A DNA stretch of 64,000 bases from Bimastos eiseni (Eukaryota; Annelida; Clitellata; Crassiclitellata; Lumbricidae). The notes below the pieces were generated by a model, which searched no databases, was not told where the DNA came from, and saw only the letters and a program-made list of their open reading frames with translations. Of the stretch, positions 12,414 through 25,200 are shown in pieces (position 1 is the first letter of the stretch; every line of letters begins with the position of its first letter). The stretch covers positions 13,591,307 through 13,655,306 of the forward strand of contig OY365807.1 in assembly GCA_959347315.1 (NCBI GenBank). Reading direction: 5' to 3'. The translations under genes and the position numbers were made by a program.

Positions 12414-12497
12414 AGAGAAATCGTGGTCGCAGTCAGAGCCAGACTCGCAGTACGTTGGTACTGGGAGTCTGGCTCTGACTGCGACCACGATTTCTCT
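12414..12497. repeat. Perfect long hairpin (33-bp arms)
   Basis: The arm 12414-12446 is exactly reverse-complementary to 12465-12497. After one mismatched base pair, an inner stem (12448-12453 with 12458-12463, CAGTAC/GTACTG) continues to a GTTG loop. It is a nearly uninterrupted snap-back of 84 bases. It could be a recent inverted duplication, a small RNA hairpin source, or a snap-back cloning/assembly product. Confidence 0.9.
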
Positions 12498-14033
12498 ACT
12501 CACTGCGCTTCTCTCTTTTCTGTCGCCGTGTCCCATTGGAAGATCTTATATAGACAATATTTTTACTGCCGTTGAATCCGTTGATCTCGTCGACCTGGTT
12601 CATCTGAGCAGTTCTAAAAGCAAAGTAAGTAAGAATATTCTTTATTAGATTATCAGCAACGCACAGTAGCTTCTGTTCTGTTCTTTAACAGTCTTCGGTA
12701 CGAAGGTAGGCCGCGTCAAGCACAATCCCTCTCCAATTCTGCCTGTTCACTGTAGTCCTCATTTGTGTTGTTGTGATGATGCATCTGTGTTATATATATA
12801 TACATATATATACACTATATACATATATATACATATATATATATAATATATATAATATAATATGTATATATAAAGCAGAAACACGTTTCAGAATCAGTCA
12901 AATTTAGAACAATGTATTTTTGAACTTGCAAATTTACCTATTGATTTAGTAATTATGCATGAAAGGGCAGTAAGTCTGAATCTGAGATGCAAGCAAGACA
13001 ACAGCACGTGAACGACCTAACCCTGATTACATGGAGTCCATTCAGTAGATTCAAACCCAAAATCATTGGATTATAAAGAGCATGCTATAATATAGCTATC
13101 ATGCCATACAAAATAGCAATACAAAAGAATATGAAGCAGATAAATGTACCTAAATGTTAGACATTGCAGTTATTATGCACACAAAAATAGAACAATTAAA
13201 AACAGACCAGAAATCTAATACTGTTAGCTCAGATGCAAATAACTATTGTCCACCTTCCACACTCATGCAAATAATTCTATAATTATGCATTTCTTTAAGT
13301 AAATGTATGTAAACTAGACTTCTGTATAACAAAATATTGATGCAAAACTGTAAGGATACACAGAGTAATACTGAAATTTCAGAATATCGTCAATGACCAG
13401 TTAGTTGAAAACAAAAGACTAAAAAAAAATAATAGTATTCACATCACACGAATATCCAATTAATATTTAATGTGCCAGTTTAACTCAACAATTTTATATT
13501 ATTTTAACCGAATACAAATAAGTCACAAAAATGTAATAAACACACACAAAATGTAAATAAACTTTTAAAAATTGAACAAAAACAAATTCGATTTAGTGCC
13601 AGTTCTTAAAAGCATAAATAATAATACAAAAACTTTGGAGTAATACATATTAATGTTGGTGCATGCCAAAATTCAAATACTGACAAAATATTGTCAAGCA
13701 ATTACAAGTTCACTGACATAACCTGGATTATTTATAGAATTACATTTAACATAAACATATCTTTAAAATACATTCCAGCTGTAAGCCCCAATTAATTCAG
13801 ACATATTAATATCCCTATCAGCATAAATCATATAAGACTAAAAAGCAGTACACATCATGTAATAATTTGCAGAATAAGTATTATGCAAGCATGTGCATGA
13901 TATGAATGATAACATCCTGGCAAGATAATAAGAAGGACATGTTACGATACCTGCTACTAGCCCCATACGGTAAACTCAGCTAGTTGGCACTGGTAACATG
14001 AACAGTAGATAAGTTAAATTCGACTCCTGTTAA
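12498..14033. other. AT-rich intergenic DNA downstream of CFAP161
   Basis: Interrupted TA arrays (12791-12867) and long A/T-rich sequence with no coding signal. Part of it may be CFAP161 3' UTR, but I found no convincing minus-strand AATAAA close to the stop. Confidence 0.4.
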
Positions 14034-14099
14034 CTTTTTATGATCTGTTACTGTTACAGTATCATGCAATGTTATTGCAAACAGAACGAATTAATAAAG

Positions 14100-14290
14100 A
14101 TTATTATTACTATTATTATTATTACTATTATTATATCATTATTATTATTATCTTATTATTGTTATTATATTGACTATCATCATTATTATTTTTGTTATTA
14201 TAGTATTATTATTATTATTATTAGTAGTAGTAGTAGTAGTAGTAGTAATAGTAGTGGAAGGGGAAGTAGTAGTAGTAGTAGTAGTATTTT
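14100..14290. repeat. Compound trinucleotide microsatellite (TTA)n-(TAG)n
   Basis: TTA/ATT-rich tract followed by TAG/GTA units from 14220 to 14287. The open frame across it is only low-complexity Ile/Ser. Confidence 0.9.
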
Positions 14291-14633
14291 TGTTATAATG
14301 CTATTCATGGACATTTCAATAACACATTGTAACAACATCTAAAATGCAAATTGTCCTTGTACAAAGAAACCAGATCAGATAGAAACAGAACAGCATGTAT
14401 ACTTAAGTGACCAAATATAGAATAGATACAAACAGAGCACCATAATATCATACTTAAGTGACCAAACATAAAATTATTAAGTCTTATACTTAATTGACCA
14501 ATTTAGTAAGTCTTATACATTTGCACATGAATACAAAAGTTTCTCAGCAAGAAATGCTTAAGCACCAGTTGAATAAAGTTCATCAAAAGAAGCCAAGTGC
14601 CGCAACTGCACGACCACTTGAATGCCACGGAAT

Positions 14634-17600
14634 TTAACACGGAGGCTGACACGGCTTGTCGGCGACAAACTGGACAGGCATGATGCTGTCACCCGGGACG
14701 CTCATCGTTATCATCCAGTGATTGGTGTCAGTCTCTGCCTTGTGTGAATCAACACATGTCCAGCAGCTGACTTCCTTTTCGACACCAAACGAAGTCCTTC
14801 ATTAAAAAAAAAACCTCCATTAAGAACAACACTTCATTTGGTTTTGTTCTATATAATTATGCAATATTCTGTGAATGGAGAGTTGAGATTTTATCTGTTA
14901 TTCAAGAAAACCTAAGTTAACCTTCAATCCCTACCAAATGATATGAATAAGCTCTTATCAAACTATAATGTTGTTTAGTCTAAGAGGTTCTAATGTCCAA
15001 TACAGATGTCCAGACTCACTCGCAGAGACACAAACATAGCAAATACATACATGTACATTGTACATACACAAGTACAATTGTTCATCATAAATGTGATATA
15101 TTATAAGTGTCGTAATCATATCTATGCACAAACAGTTTTCCGTTTCTCTGAATTGGGTCAGAAGATATCCCTAAGATGTACTGTATAAATCATGTAAATT
15201 ACTTACATTGCATTACATTACACTATTTTACATTATTCAAATAGCAACATGTTCATAGAGTGCATTTTGTGAAAGAAACCGACTAAAGAACTTAGAAGGT
15301 AACTGAATTCATGCTAACCTCAAATCAAAATTCTCCAGGTTCAAGTTACGGTTTGTTTTGATGTGATTGAAAATGATGCGCGAGTTTGCCTGAAGATACA
15401 AAACAAAACTCTCTGCAGTTTTTCAAGTGAGCTTTACTGCACCTTTGCTCACTTTCTTCCTTGTTGCATTTAAATATTTCTCCTTTCCTTCGGTCTTCAT
15501 TTCTCTTCCACCTGATCAAGGAGTAATTCTCAGATTTCAACAAATTATTACCATATAGCACAGGATTACAACCGCGTTTAACTGCTCCAGCTAGCACCTA
15601 TCATGACATGTGTACAATTGCTGCATTAATATAAGATTAAATTCCTAGCCAAGTTAGTTACACAAAGATTCAGAATGGTGCGGCACCTATTCAAAAACTC
15701 TTCTTTAGCGCCTCTGATAATATGAACTAACAATTTACAATTTAAAAGCTGTGAATGAGCGAGGAAATGAGTAAGTGCAACTCACAGTCACGAAATGTGT
15801 ACATTACTGCATATGCACTAGGTAAAATTCCTGGGCAAGTCAAAAACATCATGTCCATAAATTTTCATTTTAATCATGCTTTCAATGAAGGCAATCAATT
15901 GCAGCATAAAAAATTCAATGATACTCGTTACTTTTAATCATGAAAAAGACCTGATTTAACCTGAACAGCAGAATACTCCAGTTCCATTCGTGATCTTGGA
16001 TCTAAGGGGAAAACCGTCCACTCTGTGAGATGAGATGGATTGCTGACTAAGGTCACTTTACAATGAGAAGACTTTTTAGCAGCAGTCGTAAAGGTCACTC
16101 GATCACTGAACAGAAAGAGCTGAAAACATATTTTACATTTTGATGACGAGCTGCTGCATTGGCTTCCCAATCACGTTTAGTACACTCTCTTTGCTCAAGT
16201 ATTACAAAAATAGTCTGAACGGTCTTAAACAATTACTAGCATGAAAGGATGTTCATTCTTGCTAAGGGATTACTTGGCCTCAAAGAGTTGGTGAGGAGCT
16301 AATCAAGGCAGTGGCTGAAGAACTGTGATTTCTGGAATGGCTTCCTGTCTCAAGCGGGCTCAAGCAATGAGCATTCCTGTAGCATATTTCTTGATTTTCT
16401 TCCACATATTTGCCAACAGTGAGATTTTTTCAGAGATGCATTAATGCACACAGTATCAAGTGAAGCAAGAAACCCAGCCTATGCGAGTTGTGCACACAGG
16501 ATTCTAGAAAGAAGGGTCGTATAAAAAATGACGTCTAGTTTCGAGATACGTCGGCCCAAGTGACAACTTAGAACAGCAATGATGTAAATATTACTCCTAG
16601 TAAAGATATAGATATCTGGAATAGTGCCTACCCTGCCATCAGCTGTAGTCAGGTGGAATGGTTGGCCGTATCGAAGGACCTCACCATTGTGGGACCCATC
16701 ACAACTACAAAGAGACAAAACGAAAATCTATACTTGTAATTTCAAATTTAGAGCCATCTCAAAGTAATAAACTATTATTTTTTACCAAAAGTACACATGT
16801 ACCCAAAGAATCATAAATTATGGAAACACAATAATAGCAATACTAATATTAATACTAGTACTAATAATTATAATAATAATAATAACAGTAATAATAAAAA
16901 TCATCAAGGCAATAATAATAATAATAGAAACTTTATAATCAGTTTTAGTGTTGAGAAACCTTTTCACCTGGGGCAGGATTGAGACTTAGGAATGAAAAAT
17001 TAAATGAAGAGTGTAAAGAAGCGAGCTGGGCAAATCAGACATCAGTTGTTGGTGCTATCTCTGTGTGAGTGATATCACTAGAAATTGCACACATACCTCC
17101 TAATAACAAACGCCCCTCTAAGAATTGGAGTTCCAAGACACTGACTCGCAGTCACCTCCTGTGTTTCAGCACACAAGGCAGTCTGGAAGTCATACATGGC
17201 ATTTTCTGGTATTGTCATGCACAGAGAATGCGGAGGTCGTGACCTGTCCTTAGTTCCTGGATTAACAATCATGACGGTGTCACCAAAGTGAACGTTGCCA
17301 TCACGGGATACGCTCAGTTCAATCTATGACAATAATATAACGTATTATCATCAAAATCAAGCTACTTGTACAAAACATATTTTACTACTAAATTAAATAG
17401 CCCAGTTTCTAAGAAAATGAGATGAAGATTTTAAGTTATAAGTTTATTTTAATTGTTCTCATGTACCTGAACAGTACATTGTTAAGCAATAAAGCAATTA
17501 AGCAATCACTAACATAATGTTTACAACATGTAAAACAGTTAGCATTTAATGTGCCACAATCTAGAAAATTTCAATGTTGCTTCTCAGGTAGCAAACGATT

Positions 17601-20600
17601 CGTGGCGATACAACTTTATCTAGTCATCCCATCCTCCATTGTAACGTTTCAAACAATTCATCAATGAGATGCAAAAAGAAGTCAAACTACTACAACCAGA
17701 CATTATAGTAGTGAACACTACTCTCCATGAAAACCATCAATATCATGTAGAGCTGAACCGATATCGCTTTTTGCCGATTATGTCGATACCGATTATTGCC
17801 GATTATTCGTTTGCTGATACCCGATTATTTAGTCAATTATTTAGCCGATTATTTAACCGATTACTTCATTGTGTTTCCCAAGATGATGGGTTCTAAAAGA
17901 TAGACCTACTGCTACTGCCTACTGTTGTGATACAAGCAAACAGTTGCTCTATAGGAGACGTGTACATGTAGTTGGGGACTAATCCTAGGCAGCCAATGTA
18001 GATTAGGCACACTGCTTGCTGACAGAGGAGAGGAAAGCTAATCTATGTAACTAGATACCAATTATGCCATTCCCACCCCAGACAGGCCACTTTTATGACT
18101 TGCCAATTTGGCCTAAAATGACATGATTGTGCCCAGGGTAATTAAGCAGGCACTATGGCTCACTCTGCACAACAGGCTACAGCTGTAGACACATTCCAAG
18201 GGTACTAGCAGTCTAGCACAATGGCTACTGGGTGGTCTGAAGTAGAAGCCACGCTATGGGAAGCGTATGGAATGCTGTCCTTCATAGATCCAAAGATGTT
18301 GCTGTTGTCATTTTGTTTTTAAAGACTGAGAATATTATTATAAAATGGAAAAAAATAATTTTTAATATCGGCGCCGATTATCTTGCCGATATCCGATATC
18401 TCTATAATCGGCCCGATTAATCGGCCGGCTGATTAATCGGTACAGCTCTAATATCATGGAAGGAGCATGCTGAATATTCTCTGTTATCAGCACTGATCAA
18501 TTGAGGATTTATTTGTAAGCACACTTAAATGCATTAATGCACAACAACAACATCGATAGACTTCCACAACTGCAAGCCTTTAATTCAAACAGAGAAATAT
18601 CTTGCATTTATTCTGCTGACCTCGGATCAATAGTTTTCTTTACGTCTAGTATTATAACTATGAATTTCAATAATCACAGTAAAGTATGAATTAAATACAG
18701 CTGGGAGAGTGCCGGTGCAGTGTTGATACACCAAAAGTGAGAGTTGGGGCATGGAAATAGTAAAGGTTATTCATTTTACTGCAGTATAAAAAATACAGAT
18801 TAATAAAAAAATCAGTATCATCTTCAACAGCTTTACAAAATTCTCTAGTACCTAAAATAATGCAAGTTATTGAAACTTGTAACAATGCTGTATAATATAT
18901 TCTTAGCCAATAGTTGACAAGAAAATGACAAACCCTGGCATTTACGGTTCTCAGAATGTTTCCAGCTTTCTGACAAAGTAATTCACCTCTTTCTCTCTTT
19001 CCTAGATAATCTTTAAGAAAGTCCTGTAAAATATGAAACATATTTCATCGATGAATCACTCATGTTTTTGGCAAATTTATATCAAGCTAAACTTCATCTT
19101 GGACTCAAGCTAATAGCTGGAAGCTAAAAAGCCAATATGATTTGGACTGTAGGGATGAACAGAAACTCGCCTCAGGAACTTGGCATGGCACTACATGAAA
19201 TCAAACAAACAATGGGTCCAAGTTTCAATACAAATCAGCTTTCCGATTTTCTGTTTTGTAAACGAAAATTGAATTTTTTATTTACAAAACGACAATCGAG
19301 CTAACTAAACATACAACTACTGTTACTAGTAGTACTTAAAAGAAGAGCTGTACCGATACATCGGCAGCACTCGTAATCGGCGCCGATTATAGAGATATCG
19401 CCAGAATCGGATATCAGCAAAGATATCGGCGCCAATATTTAAAAAAATTTATTTTATAATATTATTTTCAGTCTTCAAGAGGAAAGTGACGACTGCAACA
19501 CACGAAGACACCTAGGCTCATTAAAAACCGACTAGCGTTAGTCCACCAGGCAGACAGGCAGGCATAAATCCGCTAATGAAGGACTAACTTGGTGAAGGAC
19601 ATAGCAGGGAGAATTAAAATGGCGGCCGTCTTGAATTGGTCCACTTTGATGAAGTGTCAGATGTCAAAGAGGGTTTAAGAGAGACCATAGTTCACTCTGC
19701 TACTGTCAGACGATGAACTTAATTACGTTCTTCGTTTTCGTCGTCACAAAATGATAATAATAACAGTGATCATTTAATTGGGAGTTTTAATACTGATTGA
19801 CACATAGCATCACTGAACATGCGGTCTTTAGCTTGCAATGGTCGAATTAAACTGTCTCACACACAAGTAAAATAATTGTTTAGTACACATTCTTAATCTA
19901 TACATATAGTTGTTTCTGCAGAATAGTAATATTGTGATAACAGTGACATTTGTCTTTTAACAAAATTATTTGGTAATTAAAATAATGAGCATAATAAACT
20001 TCTTGGCTATACCAAGTCCCAAATTGCCTATAAATAAACTTGTGCGTACACGATCGTCGATCACCAATAACTGCATAAATAGTGACGCTGGGTTTAATTG
20101 GGTCAATCAGAGTTAGTCGCCACCCACCTTAATCTTCAAACCAACTAGTCCAACACTCAAATTCAGCTCGTGCACACTATTTTCTGACTACCGCTGGTCT
20201 AGCCTACGAAGTTCGTCTTTGGGCGCAAGGATGGATTAAAGTTACGACTGTTTTTTTAAAGCCTTCGTACACGTCGGCCCTATGGAGCAAGTGTTTTGTA
20301 CGTATCACAACAATAGGCAGCAGCAGTAGGTCTATCTTTTGGAACCGGACATCTTGGGAAACACAATGAAATAATTGGCTAAATAATCAGCTAAATAATC
20401 GGTATTTGCAAATGAATAATCGGCAATAATCGGTATCGGCAATAATCGGTATCGGCATAATTGGCAAAAAGTGATATCGGTACAGCTCTACTTAAAAGTT
20501 ACTATTTCCTAATGTAAACTAAGGCAAAACCAAAAAGTCATAAAATGTAGTGAAGTTGGGGAAATTGTTCAGCCTATGACGAGTAGCTACTGGAAAATGG

Positions 20601-21031
20601 GTACGAAATAGCAGATTATAACAACAGATGGTAGGCCTACAGTTCAGGTCATTGGATGATGAACAATTTGCAGAGAAAAATACGTTGGAAGTACTGCCGA
20701 GAGTCATTGGTTAGAAAATGAATGCGTTCGGCGAATTATAGCCCACGGAGTGATTAAAGAAACATGTTGTGGTGATATATCTGGAGGACAGCCACGGATA
20801 GAGTTTTGCGAGAGCTGAAGACACTTAACCAAATGCAACAGTGTTCAGGAAAAGAAAATTACAGTAATCAAGTATTGAGTGGACAATCGTGGAGGTCTGA
20901 TGAAAAAGATTCCTGTATATAAAAGAGCAATCCTGACATCTTTGTCGATTAACCTCTTCCAGAGCGATATCTTCGTTCCAGTTTCCTATCCGCACTCCAG
21001 GGCAATACGGTCTCAGAAGCTGAGAATTCAT
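14634..21031 (-). CDS. CFAP161: Cilia- and flagella-associated protein 161 (complete, 7 exons)
   Basis: Exons in transcript order: 21031-20954, 19023-18934, 17323-17097, 16704-16632, 16119-15961, 15389-15319 and 14796-14634 (stop TAA). All sites are GT-AG and phases agree; total 861 bases, 286 aa, close to the roughly 300 aa of vertebrate CFAP161. Recognised segments, in order: GVRIGNWNEDIALEE (start), KRERGELLCQKA, IELSVSRDGNVHFGD, SLCMTIPENAMYDFQ, EVLRYGQPFHL, RMELEY, ANSRIIFNHIKTNRNL and VDSHKAETDTNHWMI. The ATG at 21031 opens directly into the conserved N-terminus. The family is found in motile cilia, where the protein has been placed inside axonemal microtubules. Introns 1 and 2 carry hAT-like insertions. 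It is transcribed away from SYMPK, and an X-box-like site lies about 96 bases upstream of the ATG. Confidence 0.93.
16800..16930. repeat. (AAT)n-type microsatellite in CFAP161 intron 3
   Basis: AATAATAAT runs interrupted by CAA and AGT triplets; the Asn-rich open frame here is an artefact of it. Confidence 0.85.
17748..18450 (-). mobile_element. Non-autonomous hAT-like element, family A copy 1
   Basis: Terminal repeats TAGAGCTG(A/T)ACCGAT and ATCGGTACAGCTCTA bound 703 bases, flanked by an exact 8-bp duplication ATATCATG (17740-17747 and 18451-18458). Eight-base duplications are the signature of hAT transposases. The interior (AATCGGC repeats, a TATTATAAAA tract) matches copies 2 and 3 in reverse orientation and has no transposase frame. 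It lies in CFAP161 intron 2. Confidence 0.92.
19152..20700 (-). mobile_element. Older hAT-like element, family B, split by family A copy 2
   Basis: The left part 19152-19342 (TAGGGATGAACAGAAACTCG, then CAATGGGTCCAAGTTT, then ACAAAACGACAAT) and the right part from 20499 (GTAAACTAAGGCAAA, then AAGTCATAAAA) match, in reverse complement and in the right order, the complete family B element at 40354-40787. The break falls exactly at the inserted copy. The far right end is too decayed to fix. Confidence 0.7.
19343..20490 (+). mobile_element. Non-autonomous hAT-like element, family A copy 2
   Basis: 1148 bases, the longest family member here. Ends AAGAGCTGTACCGAT (first base mutated) and ATCGGTACAGCTCTA, with an 8-bp duplication CTTAAAAG at 19335-19342 and 20491-20498. 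No transposase-like open frame. It sits in CFAP161 intron 1 and splits an older family B element. Confidence 0.92.
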
Positions 21032-21126
21032 CTCGAAGAATCAGGTTGTTCAAGTCACAGATTTAACTTTAAAGTAGATTTATCATAAAAATGATTAACC
21101 TTCATTCCAAATAAAAACTCAAAGAT

Positions 21127-21140
21127 GTTGCCATGACGAC
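21127..21140. promoter_or_regulatory. X-box-like RFX site
   Basis: GTTGCCATGACGAC: the left half GTTGCC is a perfect RFX half-site and the right half differs from the ideal palindrome GTTGCCATGGCAAC at two or three positions. It lies about 96 bases upstream of the CFAP161 ATG. RFX/X-box control is established for many ciliary genes. Confidence 0.55.
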
Positions 21141-21147
21141 AGTGACA

Positions 21148-21159
21148 CGCGCATGCGCT
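21148..21159. promoter_or_regulatory. NRF1 consensus site
   Basis: CGCGCATGCGCT fits the NRF1 consensus YGCGCAYGCGCR at all but the final position, and the 10-base GCGCATGCGC core is exact. It is 8 bases from the X-box-like site. NRF1 sites are typical of CpG-type promoters of housekeeping genes. Confidence 0.6.
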
Positions 21160-21880
21160 CAACGAAGCAACGACTATAAGATTTTTTTTCTTAACATGAA
21201 AATTCGTTGGTTAATCGGTTATCTTGAAATAGTATGAAAATTTACTGTGACATAAATTAATTTATGAATGAATTGCATTCAAAACAAGTTGCGCAAAAAT
21301 TTCAAGATAAAGTATTAATGCTTCTAAACAAGTAAAATGCACTAGATAAGAAAAAACGATGAACATGTAGACGTTAATTGTAATCTATCCATCAGAGGCA
21401 AAGACTATGAGGGGCAGAACGCCGTATAAGAGGGAGGATCCCCTAAATTTCAGGTTGAGATGATTGATGGAGCTGCTTATATCTCCTCCAATATTTCCAA
21501 ACTGTTTAATAAATATTGAACATTTCTATAGTGTTTAGTTGTTTACCAATGTTCATCCTTTTTGTTGTATCCATGTTTATGATTTGAAATTTGTTTCCAA
21601 CCTGTCTCCAAAGAGACCCATTTTTGTAGACCTGTCCCGCCCAAACCAGGACCAAGTATCCGCCTATGGCTTCCATCTTTTTCTTCCTAATTAATCCTCT
21701 CGATTGTAAGATCTTTCAATTGGTAATACGACATGTAATTATTATAAATCTATTAAATAAGCAATATATCATCGTGTTCTAAACAGCCAGATTAATTCTC
21801 AAGAATTAATGGTAGCTCAGTGTTAGATTTTCATTGCTACGTTTTCACTCCCAAATACTGATCTTACCGATCATGGTATA

Positions 21881-21960
21881 CTATTCATTCATTCATTCAT
21901 TCATTATGAAGATGTATATAGCGCCCCTTATGTCTACTAGTCAGAAGGGCTTTCGACCCC
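21881..21960 (+). mobile_element. SINE/LINE tail, 'ATTCATTC...TATAGCGCC' family
   Basis: ATTCATTC repeats followed by TATATAGCGCCCCTTATGTCTACTAGTCAGAAGGGC. Related copies lie at 32701-33330 (interrupted), 47875-47975 and 52301-52395. Confidence 0.6.
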
Positions 21961-22189
21961 GAAAAACAATGTATGACTTAGACTCGAAGCCTAAGGCAAG
22001 GGTGGAACTAAAGTCAACCTTAACAAGACAGATCACTTAAAATTCCTCCACAGATATGCATTGTGCATGCAAATGAATATGCAATAAATTCTCGTTATGG
22101 CTGGGGGTTCTAAGTATAGCGCTAAACAAGTTGAGTGATAAGCCTGGCATAGCGCTATAGCACATTCACTATTCACTGAACATACAAAT

Positions 22190-22240
22190 ATGGCCTCCGG
22201 TGGAAATGGCGGAAATCTAGACATAAACGTTGTTGTATAA
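22190..22240 (+). other. Possible upstream ORF ahead of SYMPK
   Basis: ATGGCCTCCGG opens a 16-codon frame ending at TAA, 53 bases before the SYMPK ATG and out of frame with it. The context AAT-ATG-G has A at -3 and G at +4. It matters only if transcription starts upstream of 22190, which I cannot tell. Confidence 0.4.
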
Positions 22241-22293
22241 GATTTAAATTTTACGTTTATTCCCGTAACTATATTTGAAACGAACCACTCACA

Positions 22294-25200
22294 ATGGCTA
22301 GTGACAATAAGAGATGTACAGCGATGCAATTTTTTTCGCATGATGACCAGAAGAACGATGGATCGAACTCTACGTATGACAGAGTCAGTGAAATTGACTT
22401 CTTAAAAACCAGCCTGTACTGTGTTTAATGGACTGTTTTACGTACAATCAGTGCGTACTTGCAATGTATTGCGGTCGAGGTTCAGGAACAGTTGCTGTTC
22501 GATTGGGCGAGCATTGGCTACTGTGTTCAGACCCATACTATGCTGACACTGCCCGTTTATAACCCAGACCCGGCGAAAGTACAATGTCGGGGTGCATAGG
22601 TTTCCGGGTGTTGTACGGTGTGTTTTTGACATGCTGTATATTGCGACACTAACCTTAATCCTGATCATTTCCGACCATCAGGTCACCATAGGATCCACCC
22701 GAATTATCGAAAACCCTAAACGACCCTCACGATGCCCAGTATGGATGAATTGAGTGTCAATATCCTGCTGAGTACCGAGTTGTATGAGTTGAGCTGTACA
22801 GAGTCCGAGTTCTGAATATTTAAAAGTCTCATTCTCTTGAAATTTGTTTGGTCATTTGCACAATTTTTATAACTTTTTGGTTTTGCCTAAGTTTACACTA
22901 TTGTCACTAGTAGTAACTTCTAAGCGTGTATAATAACCATAACCTTTATTGTTTCCATAAACACAACATAAAAAATAAAGACAACATATATCACAATAAC
23001 AGGGAAAACAAAGGAAAAGAAAAACTCTTAAATGAGAAAATTCGGTACACAGGCGTTTGGTTGAGAATCTTACAAAATGCAACTTAGTTTCAGACTTAAA
23101 TAGTTAGCTAAAAGAGACAAAGTGCAAGAGACTATTAGAAAATAAAAGACTGAGAATAAGTAAGTAATAAAACAGTTTTAAACATTATTACGTATAATTA
23201 TAAGGAGTCATTAATTAAGAAGTCACGTAAATTCTTTTTAGATGCACATATACTAGGTTGAGAACGAAGGATAGATGGCAGGCTGTTCCAGATCATGGGT
23301 CCAGTGTGTCTGATTGAGAATTTTCTAGTATTTGTGCGGGAAAAAATCGGCTTATAGGTATTAGATGCACGCAGACTGTAAGGGTTAACTTCAGATGAGT
23401 GGATTAAATACGTAGAGAAAGTGTATGTTTGTGTAGATGCAATGTTTTATTCGGTAGATCGTTATAAACTACAGTGTCATCAGGCTTTTGTATGCCCATT
23501 GAACTCTAATGTAATAAAGATGAGAAACAGTAGCTTTATATATTGATGCCAGATACATGATATGGATGTCCAGATGGTTATGTAAACACATTATGCTTAT
23601 AAATTGTGTGAACATAAACATGCACACAGTCACGCACATGTATGTATATTCATATTGGTGCTGTATCAGGAATAATATTTTTAATTGTCTGAAAAATGTT
23701 GGTCTTTTAATTGACATTTTGCATCTTGTCTTACAGGTTGTGGAGCTGCTGAATCAGGCATCACTGATGCAGAAAGATGCTGACAAACTGACCAATCTGA
23801 AAATGGTAATGGTTAATAAGTTATGCAAAGGTGTCCTTATAAATTCTTCTGTGTATCTACAAAATTGCTTCAAAATATACCAGTAAAAGTTTGGTGTCTT
23901 GAGTGGTCATTAATTACTCTTGGGATACGTGGATTTGAATAAGAGATTTAGCCCTTTAATGACCAGTACATAGTAAGACACAAAGCATAATCAATAATGC
24001 TGGTCATTAAAGGGTTAAGACACATGTGCTTGAACAACTTGTATGGGATAGTTATTTTTTGACCTGCTCAGCAAGCTCAAACCTGCAGTTGTTACATCTC
24101 AGATAGATAGATATCATTATGTGTTGCTGCAATACTTTATTAGTGCATTTGTAATTTGTTCTAAATAGTTCCATTTTGACTTACTGACTTCTGCAATTGA
24201 TTAAAACTGGTATTATGTATATATTTGTTTGTGATTTTATAGGTTGAAGAACTTATTGTTAACAAAGAACCAAATCTGTTAGATAACTTCTTAGACGTAA
24301 GTACTGCTTCTTTAAGGTACCTGTGCGTTACTATTCTGAATGGTTTAGGTAATGTGATGATCAAGATTTAATAGTGTCACACTGTTTGGAGACCTTTGTT
24401 TGTAATTTAATATTTATCTTATGATGCTGATCAAGACTTCAAGGTTCAATTTAAGACTAGTTTGCTCTGGGAAAAATGTTGTACTGATGACTCAAGACTG
24501 TAATGTTTGGGACTAGGATACATCTAAGCAGAACTGCTTTCTGAAGCCATTGTGCTTTGAAAAGGTAGAATATATAGAGATGAAATAACTGGGACATTGA
24601 AGCTATATCTGACACAATCTGGAGTTACTAAATAGAATATTATTAAATCAGAAAATTGTACTCTCTGTTTTTGCCTGGATGCTAAGATAAGATCGGAATT
24701 TATTTAATGTCTGAAACTTAACATGCATAGTTATTAAATAGTCATTTAATGAGCAACAAGTATGTGAAATTTAGTAACCTTTGTGTGTAAGTACCTGGAA
24801 TTAAAAATGAATATTGGTGAGAGATGGGACTGTTATGGGTTGCATATCACAATAATGATGTTGTTTGAAATGTTTTACTGAAATAAAAAATTTTTTGCAG
24901 GAAATGTTAGCATTTCAATCGGACAAGTCTGTGGAAGTAAAAAAATATGTCATTCATTTCATGGAACAGGCCTGGTAGGTTTAAAACTCTTAAGACATTT
25001 TTATTTTACAGTTTAGAATTGGGAAGCATTCGTGTTTGATTTTTATTTCTCAGATTATGATGCTAGTTTCGACAATTTACAAATAAATGATTTTATTTAT
25101 CATTTTCAACATTTTGAAGCACTTTTCTTTTGATCTGATGTTTATTATCTTGAATTTGTTCAGTGGTCAAGTTTGTGAATATACTCTACTAGCTGGGGTG

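Larger units (their letters stand above)
21032..22293. promoter_or_regulatory. Divergent promoter region between CFAP161 and SYMPK
   Basis: The two genes are head to head with 1262 bases between start codons, so both promoters must lie here. Regulatory-type sites cluster within 130 bases of the CFAP161 ATG. The middle part holds an (ATTC)n tract and a SINE tail at 21881-21960. No TATA box is convincing on either side. Confidence 0.6.

Noticed and set aside
14040..14342. 100-codon Ile/Ser-rich open frame
   Set aside because: Encoded by the TTA/TAG microsatellite.
15346..15597. Minus-strand 83-codon frame as a CFAP161 exon
   Set aside because: The conserved ANSRIIFNHIKTNR segment is in another frame, beginning at 15389 after a good acceptor.
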